Translations under genes and position numbers: made by a program | Part shown: one piece after another, positions 52,329-60,359 of the stretch | Position numbering within the stretch: position 1 is the stretch's first letter | Layout: each line of letters begins with the position of its first letter | Origin: Candidatus Blautia faecipullorum | GTDB taxonomy: Bacteria; Bacillota; Clostridia; Lachnospirales; Lachnospiraceae | DNA: 64,000 bases | Assembly (NCBI GenBank): GCA_019115125.1 | Contig: DXEG01000001.1 | Span: 1-64,000, forward strand | Direction of reading: 5' to 3' | Notes under the pieces: model-generated | Databases searched by the model: none | Seen by the model: the letters and a program-made list of their open reading frames with translations, nothing else | Told to the model about the DNA's origin: nothing

Positions 52329-54464
52329 ATGATCTATGTAATTAAGAAAGACGGAACAAAAGAAGAATTCAATCCGCAGAAAATCGTAGCTGCGGTAAAC
52401 AAATCCGCGGCGCGGATCCTTTATACGTTTTCTCAGGAGGAAAAGGACTTTATCTGCCGTTTCGCTGAGGAACACGCGGCGTCCCTGGGAAAAGAAGAAA
52501 TTCAGATCCAGGAAATGCACAATATCGTGGAGGGCGCTCTGGAGAGAGTGAACCCTGCTGTGGCGAAGAGCTACCGTGATTACCGGAATTATAAGCTGGA
52601 CTTTATCCACATGATGGATGACGTATACACGAAGAGCCAGGCGATCCGTTATATCGGAGACAAGAGCAACGCCAATACGGACAGCGCTCTTGTGGCTACC
52701 AAGAGAAGCCTGATCTTCAATGAGCTGAACAAAGAGCTTTACCGGAAGTTCTTTATGACCCGCAACGAGCTTCAGGCCTGCAAGGACGGATATATCTATA
52801 TCCATGACCAGTCCGCCCGTCTTGATACCATGAACTGCTGCCTTTTTGATGTGGCGTCTGTTCTGAAGGGCGGCTTTGAGATGGGAAACGTCTGGTATAA
52901 CGAGCCCAAGACTCTGGATACCGCCTTCGACGTTATGGGAGATATCGTGCTGAGTACGGCGGCCCAGCAGTACGGCGGCTTCACCGTGCCGGAGGTGGAC
53001 AAGATCCTGGGGCCGTACGCGGAGAAAAGCTATAATAAATATGTACAGGAATTTTTGAAATATGCGGATAAAAGCTGGCCGGGCAGAGAAGAAAAGGCTA
53101 TTGAGTACGCCCTTGACAAGGTTCGCAGGGATTTCGACCAGGGCTGGCAGGGAATTGAGTACAAGCTGAATACTGTGGGCTCTTCCAGAGGAGATTATCC
53201 CTTTGTCACAGTGACGCTTGGTCTGGGAACCGGGCAGTTTGAGAAGATGTGCAACATTTCCCTTCTTGAGGTGCACCAGGGAGGACAGGGAAAAGCGGGG
53301 CACAAAAAGCCGGTGCTGTTTCCGAAGATCGTATTCCTGTATGACGAAAATCTCCACGGCCCGGGCAAATGCTGTGAGGACGTGTTTGAGGCGGGCGTTG
53401 ACTGCTCCGCCAAGACTATGTATCCCGACTGGCTTTCTCTTACCGGCAAGGGTTACATTGCCAGCATGTACAAGCAGTACGGCAAGGTGATCAGCCCCAT
53501 GGGCTGCCGTGCTTTTTTGAGTCCATGGTACGAGCGCGGCGGTATGTATCCGGCGGATGAGAAGGACGTTCCCGTGTTTGTGGGAAGATTTAACGTGGGC
53601 GCGGTAAGCCTTCATCTTCCTATGATCCTTGCGAAGGCGAGAGCTGAGAGCAGAGATTTCTACGAAGTGCTGGATTTTTACCTGGAAATGATCCGGAATC
53701 TCCACATCCGCACCTATGAATATCTGGGTCAGATGAGAGCCTCCACCAATCCTCTGGCATACTGCGAGGGCGGTTTCTACGGAGGGCATCTGGATCCTCA
53801 CGAAAAGATCGGCAAGATCCTGAAGCCCATGACTGCGTCCTTTGGAATCACGGCTCTTAACGAGCTTCAGGAGCTGTACAACGGCAAATCCATCCGGGAG
53901 GACGGCAGGTTCGCCCTGGAGGTACTGAAATATATCAATGACAAGGTAAATGAGTTCAAGCAGGAGGACGGCAATCTGTACGCGATTTACGGAACTCCCG
54001 CGGAGAGTCTCTGCGGGCTCCAGGTGGAACAGTTCCGTAAGATGTACGGCATTGTGGAGGGCGTTTCCGACAGGCCCTATGTGAGCAACAGCTTCCACTG
54101 CCATGTGACAGAGGATGTAACTCCTATTGAGAAACAGGATTTGGAGGGACGTTTCTGGGAGCTGTGCAACGGCGGAAAGATCCAGTATGTGCGCTATCCC
54201 ATCGGCTATAATAAAGAAGCGATCCGCACTCTGATCCGAAGAGCTATGGATCTGGGTTATTATGAGGGAGTCAATCTTTCTCTGGCCTACTGCGACGACT
54301 GCGGCCATGAGGAACTGGAAATGGACGTATGCCCGGTCTGCGGATCCAAAAATCTTACCAAAATTGACCGTATGAACGGCTATCTTTCCTATAGCCGGGT
54401 GCATGGAGACACTCGTCTGAATGAGGCGAAGATGGCGGAGATCGCGGAGCGGAAATCCATGTAG
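52329..54464 (+). CDS. nrdD: Anaerobic ribonucleoside-triphosphate reductase, second copy
   Basis: Class III glycyl-radical RNR of 711 residues. It begins with an ATP cone (MIYVIKKDGTKEEFNPQKI). The zinc tail has CDDCG and CPVCG, and the glycyl-radical site is RMNGYLSY with Gly684. It differs from copy 1 by lacking a redoxin tail and by its C-terminus, which is closer to the E. coli formate-using form. The ATG at 52329 follows AGGAG and matches the family start; an upstream in-frame start at 52227 adds an unsupported leader. No nrdG is adjacent. Confidence 0.95.
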   Translation: MIYVIKKDGTKEEFNPQKIVAAVNKSAARILYTFSQEEKDFICRFAEEHAASLGKEEIQIQEMHNIVEGALERVNPAVAKSYRDYRNYKLDFIHMMDDVYTKSQAIRYIGDKSNANTDSALVATKRSLIFNELNKELYRKFFMTRNELQACKDGYIYIHDQSARLDTMNCCLFDVASVLKGGFEMGNVWYNEPKTLDTAFDVMGDIVLSTAAQQYGGFTVPEVDKILGPYAEKSYNKYVQEFLKYADKSWPGREEKAIEYALDKVRRDFDQGWQGIEYKLNTVGSSRGDYPFVTVTLGLGTGQFEKMCNISLLEVHQGGQGKAGHKKPVLFPKIVFLYDENLHGPGKCCEDVFEAGVDCSAKTMYPDWLSLTGKGYIASMYKQYGKVISPMGCRAFLSPWYERGGMYPADEKDVPVFVGRFNVGAVSLHLPMILAKARAESRDFYEVLDFYLEMIRNLHIRTYEYLGQMRASTNPLAYCEGGFYGGHLDPHEKIGKILKPMTASFGITALNELQELYNGKSIREDGRFALEVLKYINDKVNEFKQEDGNLYAIYGTPAESLCGLQVEQFRKMYGIVEGVSDRPYVSNSFHCHVTEDVTPIEKQDLEGRFWELCNGGKIQYVRYPIGYNKEAIRTLIRRAMDLGYYEGVNLSLAYCDDCGHEELEMDVCPVCGSKNLTKIDRMNGYLSYSRVHGDTRLNEAKMAEIAERKSM

Positions 54465-54538
54465 ACAGATATTGAGTTTTGACGAGAGAGCTTCGGCTTC
54501 CATTAGTATGACAGATATTGACGGGAGCAGGAGCCTTT

Positions 54539-54698
54539 TTATATTATAGGAAAGTACTCCAAATTGTTCTAAACTGTAATATACATACTTTCCTATAATA
54601 TAAACGCTCCGCTGTGGATGCGACCAGATGCATGTAGAATTATGACTGCCTGCGGCAGTCTGCATCTGGCGCGCAAAGTGTGCTTGCACACTTTGTTC
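54539..54698 (+). repeat. Dispersed repeat family B, copy 2
   Basis: 160 bp, differing from copy 1 (46406-46565) at only a handful of positions, including compensating changes in stems. Perfect 16-bp inverted ends bound the first 65 bp. It lies between nrdD copy 2 and arcC in a gene-free stretch. Confidence 0.8.
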
Positions 54699-54708
54699 TA
54701 TTATGCGA

Positions 54709-54754
54709 AAAAAACAGACAGCGGACTTCGCCGAGTTCCGCTGTCTGTTTTTTT
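54709..54754. terminator. Bidirectional terminator between nrdD and arcC
   Basis: Arms at about 54711-54725 and 54737-54751 with core CAGACAGCGGA/TCCGCTGTCTG, flanked by A and T runs on both sides. It serves both converging genes. Confidence 0.85.
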
Positions 54755-54776
54755 GCGCTCTTTAAAAGAGGATGTT

Positions 54777-55709
54777 TTATTTGATGATTGTGCCCGTCTT
54801 TTCCCTGTAGCCGTCTTTGGCGTGGGCGATATCGGTGATAACTGTCTTTCTGCCGGTTCCCTTTTCAATAAAGGAAAGACCTGCTTCGATCTTCGGGAGC
54901 ATGGAGCCTTTGGCGAACTGATTCTCGGAGATGTAGCGGCGGGCGTCCTCCGCGGAAATGACTCCAAGATATTTTTCGTGGTCAGTGCCTCTGTCCAGAC
55001 TTACCTTCTCTACACTGGTAAGGATCAGCAGCGTGTCCGCGTTTAATTCCTCCGCCAGAAGTCCGCTGGCAAAATCCTTCTCGATAATGGCGCTGGCGCC
55101 GTGGAGATCGATGCCCTGCTCCATTACAGGAATTCCGCCGCCGCCGGCCGCGATGACGATCTGCCCGGCCTCTGTAAGGGTACGGACGGTCTCAAGCTCC
55201 ACGATCTTCTGGGGCTTCGGTGAAGCTACGATTCTGCGGTATTCTCCGGGAGCGACTTCTGTGACGAAATTCCCCTTGTCTTCCTCCGCCTCTGCCTCCT
55301 CCGCGCTCAAAACCCGGCCGATGATCTTCTCAGGCTCAGCGAAAGCATCGTCATAGGGATCGATGACAACCTGGGTCAGCACAGTGGCGACAGGCTTATA
55401 TATGCCCCGTGAGATCAGCTCCGCGCGGATGGCGTTCTGCAGGTCATAGCCGATATATCCCTGGCTCATGGCGGAACATACGGACATCGGCGCAAAGGTA
55501 TAGCCAGGATGTGCCTTTCCGAATTCGTTCATAGCGGTATGGATCATACCTACCTGGGGGCCGTTGCTGTGGGAGATCACCACTCTGGCGCCCTCTTCTG
55601 CAAGATCAGCGATCGCTCTGGCAGCCTGCCGGGTAGCAAGCTTCTGTTCCGGCAGAGTCGTACCCAGAGCTCTGTGTCCAAGTGCAACTACTACAGTTTT
55701 TTCACTCAT
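54777..55709 (-). CDS. arcC: Carbamate kinase-like protein
   Basis: Amino-acid-kinase-fold enzyme of 310 residues; carbamate kinases make ATP from carbamoyl phosphate. It has HSNGPQVGMI, AAGGGGIPV and the later IEKDFASGLLA and TSVEKV motifs. The first glycine-rich loop reads ALGHRALGTTLPEQ in place of the usual ALGGNAL, a change in a substrate-contacting loop. I believe related clostridial YqeA-type proteins share this form, but I could not check. No arginine deiminase or ornithine carbamoyltransferase gene is nearby, so the pathway is uncertain. Confidence 0.85.
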   Translation of the reverse strand: MSEKTVVVALGHRALGTTLPEQKLATRQAARAIADLAEEGARVVISHSNGPQVGMIHTAMNEFGKAHPGYTFAPMSVCSAMSQGYIGYDLQNAIRAELISRGIYKPVATVLTQVVIDPYDDAFAEPEKIIGRVLSAEEAEAEEDKGNFVTEVAPGEYRRIVASPKPQKIVELETVRTLTEAGQIVIAAGGGGIPVMEQGIDLHGASAIIEKDFASGLLAEELNADTLLILTSVEKVSLDRGTDHEKYLGVISAEDARRYISENQFAKGSMLPKIEAGLSFIEKGTGRKTVITDIAHAKDGYREKTGTIIK

Positions 55710-55746
55710 AGAGAATCCTCATTTCTTTTTCAGTTTGAATATATTT

Positions 55747-55775
55747 ATTATAAAAGAACAGGTACGGAAATGCAA
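55747..55775 (-). promoter_or_regulatory. arcC promoter
   Basis: On the minus strand TTGCAT (55775-55770) and TATAAT (55752-55747) have a 17-bp spacer. Confidence 0.8.
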
Positions 55776-55834
55776 GAGAGGAATCACCGAAATGGATTAC
55801 GGACAGTATCAGTTCGATCACTGTATGGCTGGTA

Positions 55835-56662
55835 CTATGGACGTTCCACTGGGATCTGGATTTCAGTGACGAACTTGGAGATATCGTCGGTGAGACCATA
55901 ATCGATCATGGTGATTTCCCGGGAAAAGCCGCTGACCCTGAAGTGATGAGTCTCGATATACGACAGAAGCTGTTCATAATAATGGACGGCTTTTTCGTGA
56001 CCGCCCTGAAAACGGAGAACCGCGCAGTCGCTTTCCGGGAGAAGCATGGTATCGCCCCGGAACTGATCCTCCTCCTCCAGAAGTATAAAAACAAGATCAT
56101 AGGGATGGAAGCGGCGCTGCGTAAGATGCTCCGCGGAGATGCCTACGCCCACCTTTCCGAGGAAGGTGACGGCGGTTTTTTCTGACTGCTCTAACTGGCG
56201 GATGGAGTATTCCAGATCCAGGTAGCTTTTGGGAGAGACCTTCTGGCGGACGGATGTGATCTGCCGCTGGGAAAAGTGAACCACAGAAATCTCCTCCAGC
56301 CGGGAAGAGAGCGCGTCTCCGATCTGGGAAAGACGGTTGTCGATTTTTTTCTCAATGAGAAGAAGCTCCTGGCGGCGGCGTGCCACCTCCTCTTTCTGAG
56401 TCAGAAGAAGCTCGCGGATAGTGTCCAGATTCCGGTTCTGCAGAAAAGTGGAAATCTGTTCCAGAGGCATATCCAGAGCGCGGAGATACCGTATGGTGTT
56501 GAGACATTCGAACTGTCTGGCGCTGTAATAGCGGTAGCCTGTATCGGGATCAGTGTATTCCGGCTTTAAAAGTCCGATTTTGTCATAATGGCGGAGGATG
56601 CTGACGCTGATATGGAACAGCCGGGAAACCTCGCCGATCTGGAACCATTCATTGTTTTTCAT
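55835..56662 (-). CDS. MerR-family regulator with effector-binding domain
   Basis: A 275-residue regulator. The N-terminal winged helix (QIGEVSRLFHISVSILRHYDKIGLL) and GYRYYSARQFECLNTI are typical of MerR. A coiled dimerisation helix follows at about 75-120. The C-terminal 150 residues look like a GyrI-like effector domain, as in BmrR-type multidrug sensors. No cysteine metal site is evident. It starts 12 bp after a HicB-like gene. The target is unknown. Confidence 0.9.
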   Translation of the reverse strand: MKNNEWFQIGEVSRLFHISVSILRHYDKIGLLKPEYTDPDTGYRYYSARQFECLNTIRYLRALDMPLEQISTFLQNRNLDTIRELLLTQKEEVARRRQELLLIEKKIDNRLSQIGDALSSRLEEISVVHFSQRQITSVRQKVSPKSYLDLEYSIRQLEQSEKTAVTFLGKVGVGISAEHLTQRRFHPYDLVFILLEEEDQFRGDTMLLPESDCAVLRFQGGHEKAVHYYEQLLSYIETHHFRVSGFSREITMIDYGLTDDISKFVTEIQIPVERP

Positions 56663-56674
56663 GGCGATTGATCC

Positions 56675-56953
56675 TTATTCGTCCCAGCCCTCATAGAAGC
56701 GGATGTTTACAGAGATATTCCGTACAATGTCTCCCTCCTGAAGCTCCATATCCTCCTCGTCAGAAACACGGGGAAGCTCGCCGCCGTCCTCAGAAAGCTC
56801 AAGGGAGATCCAGTCACAGGCCGCTTCGTTGGCTTTCTCGATGGCGTCGTCCAGGGTGTCTCCTTCCGCGTAACAACATTCCAGATCCGGGAAAAAGCCC
56901 CTGTAAGTGCCAGATTCTGTTTTGCGGAAAACCGCAGGATAAATAAACTTCAT
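56675..56953 (-). CDS. HicB-like protein without a HicA partner
   Basis: A 92-residue protein with the HicB partial RNase-H-like fold: IYPAVFRKTESGTYRGFFPDL, then GDTLDDAIEKANEA. HicB proteins normally neutralise the HicA mRNA-cleaving toxin, but no hicA lies on either side. It lacks the C-terminal DNA-binding domain of many antitoxins. Orphans of this kind are common in Firmicutes and may have other roles. It probably shares a transcript with the MerR-type gene. Confidence 0.85.
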   Translation of the reverse strand: MKFIYPAVFRKTESGTYRGFFPDLECCYAEGDTLDDAIEKANEAACDWISLELSEDGGELPRVSDEEDMELQEGDIVRNISVNIRFYEGWDE

Positions 56954-57077
56954 AATTCAACGTCCTTTCCGGCAGCCGTATCCGGCGCCTGTTCGATAAT
57001 TCTCAGCTAGAAAATATAAACATATGATAACATAAGATGATCATGAAGGACAAGCCGTGATTCGCCTGAGTTTCCGC

Positions 57078-57219
57078 GTTACAGTTCACGCCATGCGTGA
57101 ACTGTAACTGAATCCAGCCCATTTTAAGTCGCCTGCGGCGAGGGGCTGGATTCTTTGGTCATTTTTCGTACTGGCCCGTGCATTTTCAGCGAGCGAAAAT
57201 GCCGGGAGTGAACTGTAAC
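57078..57219 (-). repeat. Dispersed structured repeat family A, copy 2 (complete)
   Basis: 142 bp, inverted relative to copy 1 at 1-130. It has GTTACAGTTCAC or its complement at both ends and once more internally, an inner GAATCCAGCCC/GGGCTGGATTC stem, a GTCGCC/GGCGAG-type hairpin, and a GCATTTTC/GAAAATGC hairpin. It lies in a gene-free stretch of about 595 bp between hicB and the MATE gene. Confidence 0.8.
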
Positions 57220-57331
57220 GTCTCCGTCCGTTCTGCTGAAATATAGGAAATTTTGCGGTTGATTTTTCCGCCTTTGTATTGTAATATAAAAAACACGGAT
57301 TGACACTTCTTGCCGCCGGGTAAGGAGTTAA

Positions 57332-57389
57332 GCGTCAGACTTTCTGTCATTAGGCCTTTGAAGACAGAAAGAGCTGGCGTTATTTTTTG
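57332..57389 (+). terminator. Terminator-like hairpin in the hicB-MATE gap
   Basis: CTTTCTGTC (57340-57348) pairs with GACAGAAAG (57363-57371). Outer bases pair with wobbles and a run of Ts follows. What it terminates is unclear; a small transcript from the gap is possible. Confidence 0.55.
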
Positions 57390-57396
57390 TATCATT

Positions 57397-57530
57397 TCGT
57401 GCAGCGATGCGCACAGATGCGCGCGGTATGATATTGCTTCGCAATACGCATCTGGCGCGCAAAGAGTACAAGTCCTTCATGAGTAAGGAATATAGGGAGT
57501 TGAAGAGGACTTGTCCTCTTTGTTCCAGAT
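57397..57530 (+). repeat. Family B-like scaffold, divergent copy 3
   Basis: It shares the second half of family B: CAGATGC, then GCATCTGGCGCGCAAAG, and an end at TTTGTTCC. The hairpins in between differ in sequence but keep pairing (ATTGC/GCAAT and AGGACTTGTCCT). The miniature-element end repeats are missing. It lies just upstream of the MATE gene. Confidence 0.6.
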
Positions 57531-57548
57531 TTAGGAGTGAGCAGACAT

Positions 57549-58892
57549 ATGGAACGACAGTCTTGTATGCGGGATTTTGTCCACTATACAATTTTAAGTG
57601 TTTTAGGAACACTGGGAGTATCCTGCTATATATTAGCGGACACATTTTTTGTATCAAAGGGGTTGGGAACAAACGGTCTTACCGCCTTAAATCTTGCGAT
57701 TCCTGTATATAATTTTATCCACGGCACAGGACTTATGCTCGGGATGGGCGGCGCGACAAGGTTTTCGATCTGTAAAAGTCAGGAAAAAATGGAGGAAGTG
57801 GACCGGGTTTATACAAATACCATATATCTTGCCCTGCTTTTTTCAGGAGTATTTGTCCTGCTTGGTTTCTTTTTCCCGCGTCAACTGGCGGCGCTCTTAG
57901 GGGCGGATACGAGCGTATTGGAAATGACAGCGACATATTTGCGCTGGCTGCTGCTGTTTGCCCCTGCGTTCATACTGAACGATATATGGCTTTGTTTTGT
58001 CAGAAACGACGGCAGTCCGCAGCTTCCCATGATAGCCCAGTTAATTGGAAGCTTTGCCAATATCCTATTGGATTATATTTTCATTTTTCCGATGGGAATG
58101 GGGATTTTTGGCGCTATTTTTGCCACAGGATTATCGCCGGTCATCAGTATTGTCATCATGCTTCCCCACTGGGGCAGGAAGAAAAATACGTTCCATCTTG
58201 TAAAAACAAAAGTCAGGAAATACATTATACAGCAGGATCTATCCTTAGGTTTTCCGTCTCTTATTGCCCAGGTATCCTCTGGGATCGTAATGATCACTTT
58301 TAACGCTATTATATTAAAATTGGCGGGAAATACAGGGGTTGCCGCATATGGAGTAGTTGCAAATATTTCACTTGTGGTCGCGGCAGTATATACAGGTATC
58401 GCACAGGGCATTCAGCCGTTGGTGAGTACCTTTTATGGCGCTGGGAATAACAGGCAGACAAAAGAGGTACTTAAATATGCCATGGTAACGTTGTTCTCAG
58501 TATCTATGATTGCTTATTTGTTTATTTTTGTGTTTGCGGATCCCATCACTGCCGTTTTCAATAGTGAAAAAAATCTGGAGCTGCAGCAAATTTCTGTAAC
58601 AGGATTAAAATTATATTTTATCTCTATTCCGTTTGTTGGTTATAATATTATTTTGGCGACCTTTTTTACTTCAATAGAAAAAGCGCTGCCCGCCCATATA
58701 CTTTCGATACTAAGGGGATTGGTTTTGATTATCCCTATGGCATTTTTACTGTCTGCATTATGGAAAATGACGGGGGTCTGGCTTGCTTATCCCATAACAG
58801 AATTTTTAACTGCGCTGCTTGGATTTATAATATATCAGCACAAAAATAAACAGAAAGGAACAACAGGCGGTCAATACAATACTATCATATAA
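57549..58892 (+). CDS. MATE-family efflux transporter
   Basis: Multidrug or small-molecule exporter of 447 residues with about twelve helices. Family features include the N-terminal GVSCYILADTFFVSKGLG and the mid-protein ISPVISIV-like segment, and a second half that repeats the first. ATG 57549 is preferred over a GTG at 57537 by spacing to AGGAG. The gene appears AT-richer than its neighbours, which may indicate transfer. It is followed after 17 bp by a HAD phosphatase gene. Confidence 0.9.
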   Translation: MERQSCMRDFVHYTILSVLGTLGVSCYILADTFFVSKGLGTNGLTALNLAIPVYNFIHGTGLMLGMGGATRFSICKSQEKMEEVDRVYTNTIYLALLFSGVFVLLGFFFPRQLAALLGADTSVLEMTATYLRWLLLFAPAFILNDIWLCFVRNDGSPQLPMIAQLIGSFANILLDYIFIFPMGMGIFGAIFATGLSPVISIVIMLPHWGRKKNTFHLVKTKVRKYIIQQDLSLGFPSLIAQVSSGIVMITFNAIILKLAGNTGVAAYGVVANISLVVAAVYTGIAQGIQPLVSTFYGAGNNRQTKEVLKYAMVTLFSVSMIAYLFIFVFADPITAVFNSEKNLELQQISVTGLKLYFISIPFVGYNIILATFFTSIEKALPAHILSILRGLVLIIPMAFLLSALWKMTGVWLAYPITEFLTALLGFIIYQHKNKQKGTTGGQYNTII

Positions 58893-58909
58893 GATAAGGA
58901 AGTGAAGAT

Positions 58910-59746
58910 TTGGGAATAAAATTAATTGCCAGCGATCTTGACGGAACGCTTCTCACAGATCAGAAAACACTGTCCCCCTATACAAGAAGCGTCCTTGGGA
59001 TGGCGGCGGAGAGAGGGATATTTATTGTTCCGGCCACCGGAAGGTCGTTTAAAGCCGTCCCGGATATCGTAAAGACACTGCCGGGCGTAGAATATCTGAT
59101 CACCGCCAACGGGGGAGCCGTTTATTCTGTTTCAGCTAAAAAGAGAATTTATCAGTGCCTGTTGGAAGAGACTTCCGTGGAAGCGGTTCTGGCGCTGGAA
59201 AAGCCGTCAAAGACCGTTCTTGAGGTGTTCATTGACGGCGTGCCCTATTCGGAGGAAGCATATGTAAAGTCTCCCATGGATTACGGAGCTACGGAATATG
59301 GCGCGGAATATGTGCGGCAGACGAGGACTCCGGTGAAGGACATGGCTGCCTTTGTCCGAGAGCATAAAAAAGAACTGGACAGCATGGCGTTCGTGTGCGG
59401 CGACAGGGCGGCAAGAGAAAAATTCCGCAGGGAGCTTGTCGGTAAAGTCCCGGATATCTATGTGACTGCCTCTGTCCCTCATCTACTGGAAATCGGCCAT
59501 AAGAACGCGGGTAAGGGAAATACCCTTCTGTATCTTCTGAAGCGGCTGGGGATCTCTCCGGAGGAGGCACTGGCCTTCGGAGACGCGGATAACGACTGCA
59601 GTATGCTTTCCGCGGTGAAATATGGAATCGCGGTAGCCAACGGGACCGCGGCCTGCAGGGAGGCGGCCGTCTGTGTCGCCGATACGAATCAGAACGACGG
59701 CCCGGCTAAGATGATTTATAAGGCTTTGGCGGCAAAATTAAATTAG
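58910..59746 (+). CDS. HAD-superfamily phosphatase (Cof type)
   Basis: Sugar-phosphate or nucleotide phosphatase of 278 residues in the Cof-type IIB group. Motif I is DLDGTLL with the nucleophile Asp, motif II VPATGRS, and motif IV GDADNDCSML. A cap domain lies at about 85-190. The start is a TTG at 58910 behind AAGGAAG, with no better ATG matching the family start. Substrate unknown. Confidence 0.92.
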   Translation: MGIKLIASDLDGTLLTDQKTLSPYTRSVLGMAAERGIFIVPATGRSFKAVPDIVKTLPGVEYLITANGGAVYSVSAKKRIYQCLLEETSVEAVLALEKPSKTVLEVFIDGVPYSEEAYVKSPMDYGATEYGAEYVRQTRTPVKDMAAFVREHKKELDSMAFVCGDRAAREKFRRELVGKVPDIYVTASVPHLLEIGHKNAGKGNTLLYLLKRLGISPEEALAFGDADNDCSMLSAVKYGIAVANGTAACREAAVCVADTNQNDGPAKMIYKALAAKLN

Positions 59747-59764
59747 AAAATATAAAAAAACATG

Positions 59765-59793
59765 TTGACAAATGAACTCTTATAGAGTAAAAT
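59765..59793 (+). promoter_or_regulatory. tRNA-Arg promoter
   Basis: Consensus TTGACA at 59765-59770 and TAAAAT at 59788-59793 with a 17-bp spacer. Confidence 0.85.
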
Positions 59794-59823
59794 ACATTTT
59801 GTTGCGAAGGAAATCGCAAGGAT

Positions 59824-59897
59824 GTGCGTTTAGCTCAGCTGGATAGAGCGTTTGGCTACGGACCAAAAGGTCGGGGGTTCGAATCCTCTAACGCACG
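59824..59897 (+). tRNA. tRNA-Arg (ACG)
   Basis: A full cloverleaf: acceptor arms GTGCGTT and AACGCAC, D arm GCTC/GAGC, anticodon arm TTTGG/CCAAA with loop CTACGGA giving anticodon ACG, and a T arm with TTCGAAT. ACG reads CGN codons after A34 is edited to inosine. CCA is not encoded. It is followed by a terminator and is not next to an integrase. Confidence 0.95.
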
Positions 59898-59910
59898 CTG
59901 CGGAGAAAAA

Positions 59911-59940
59911 GGAGTCTTGAGAAATCAAGGCTCCTTTTTT
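59911..59940 (+). terminator. tRNA-Arg terminator
   Basis: GGAGTCTTGA pairs with TCAAGGCTCC across a GAAA loop, followed by six Ts. Confidence 0.9.
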
Positions 59941-59986
59941 GCTACCCAGTTGGGCGGCCGGATTTTGCCGGGCCGCCCTGCTTTGT

Positions 59987-60150
59987 TCATCGGTAATCCA
60001 GATACTCCAAAAACCTCTGTACCGCCAGGGACGCGTTTTTTTTATTCCGCAGGGCGATGCCGATCCGTCGGTAAGCAGGGATATCCAGCTCCTTTGCCGT
60101 GATCCGGTAGGGAATGCGCTTCAATATCAGCTCCTGGCAGAGGAATGGTA
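59987..60150 (-). pseudogene. Remnant of a LysR-type regulator (C-terminal end)
   Basis: On the minus strand the last 40 or so codons (ITAKELDIPAYRRIGIALRN, then LAVQRFLEYL) resemble the end of LysR-family substrate-binding domains. Upstream in the same frame (to 60304) there is no helix-turn-helix. On the plus strand the same region has a frame ending TTGYMKIKTDDIYKKLLPF near 60259 that also looks like a gene end but is unassigned. The area seems to be a junction of decayed genes. Confidence 0.4.
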
Positions 60151-60288
60151 CGGCTGCAGCGACGGCACGACTACCGGATATATGAAGATAAAAACGGACG
60201 ACATATATAAAAAGCTTCTGCCCTTTGCGAATCATTCCGCCGCTGTGATCGAGGTGTGATATCCCCCCCTTGCCAGGCGACAAAAATC

Positions 60289-60317
60289 TTGAAAACCTCA
60301 TCAAAATCCCGTATAAT
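60289..60317 (+). promoter_or_regulatory. parA promoter
   Basis: TTGAAA at 60289-60294 and TATAAT at 60312-60317 with a 17-bp spacer. Confidence 0.8.
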
Positions 60318-60359
60318 TGACAATATCAGAAGTGAAACGACAATTAAGGGAGGTATCCC

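Noticed and set aside
52230-54689. Very long minus-strand frame opposite nrdD copy 2 (819 codons)
   Set aside because: Mirror of a strongly conserved gene with codon bias; its translation has no recognisable domain.
59824-60102. 92-codon frame starting inside tRNA-Arg
   Set aside because: The first 25 codons are the tRNA gene itself; accidental open frame.
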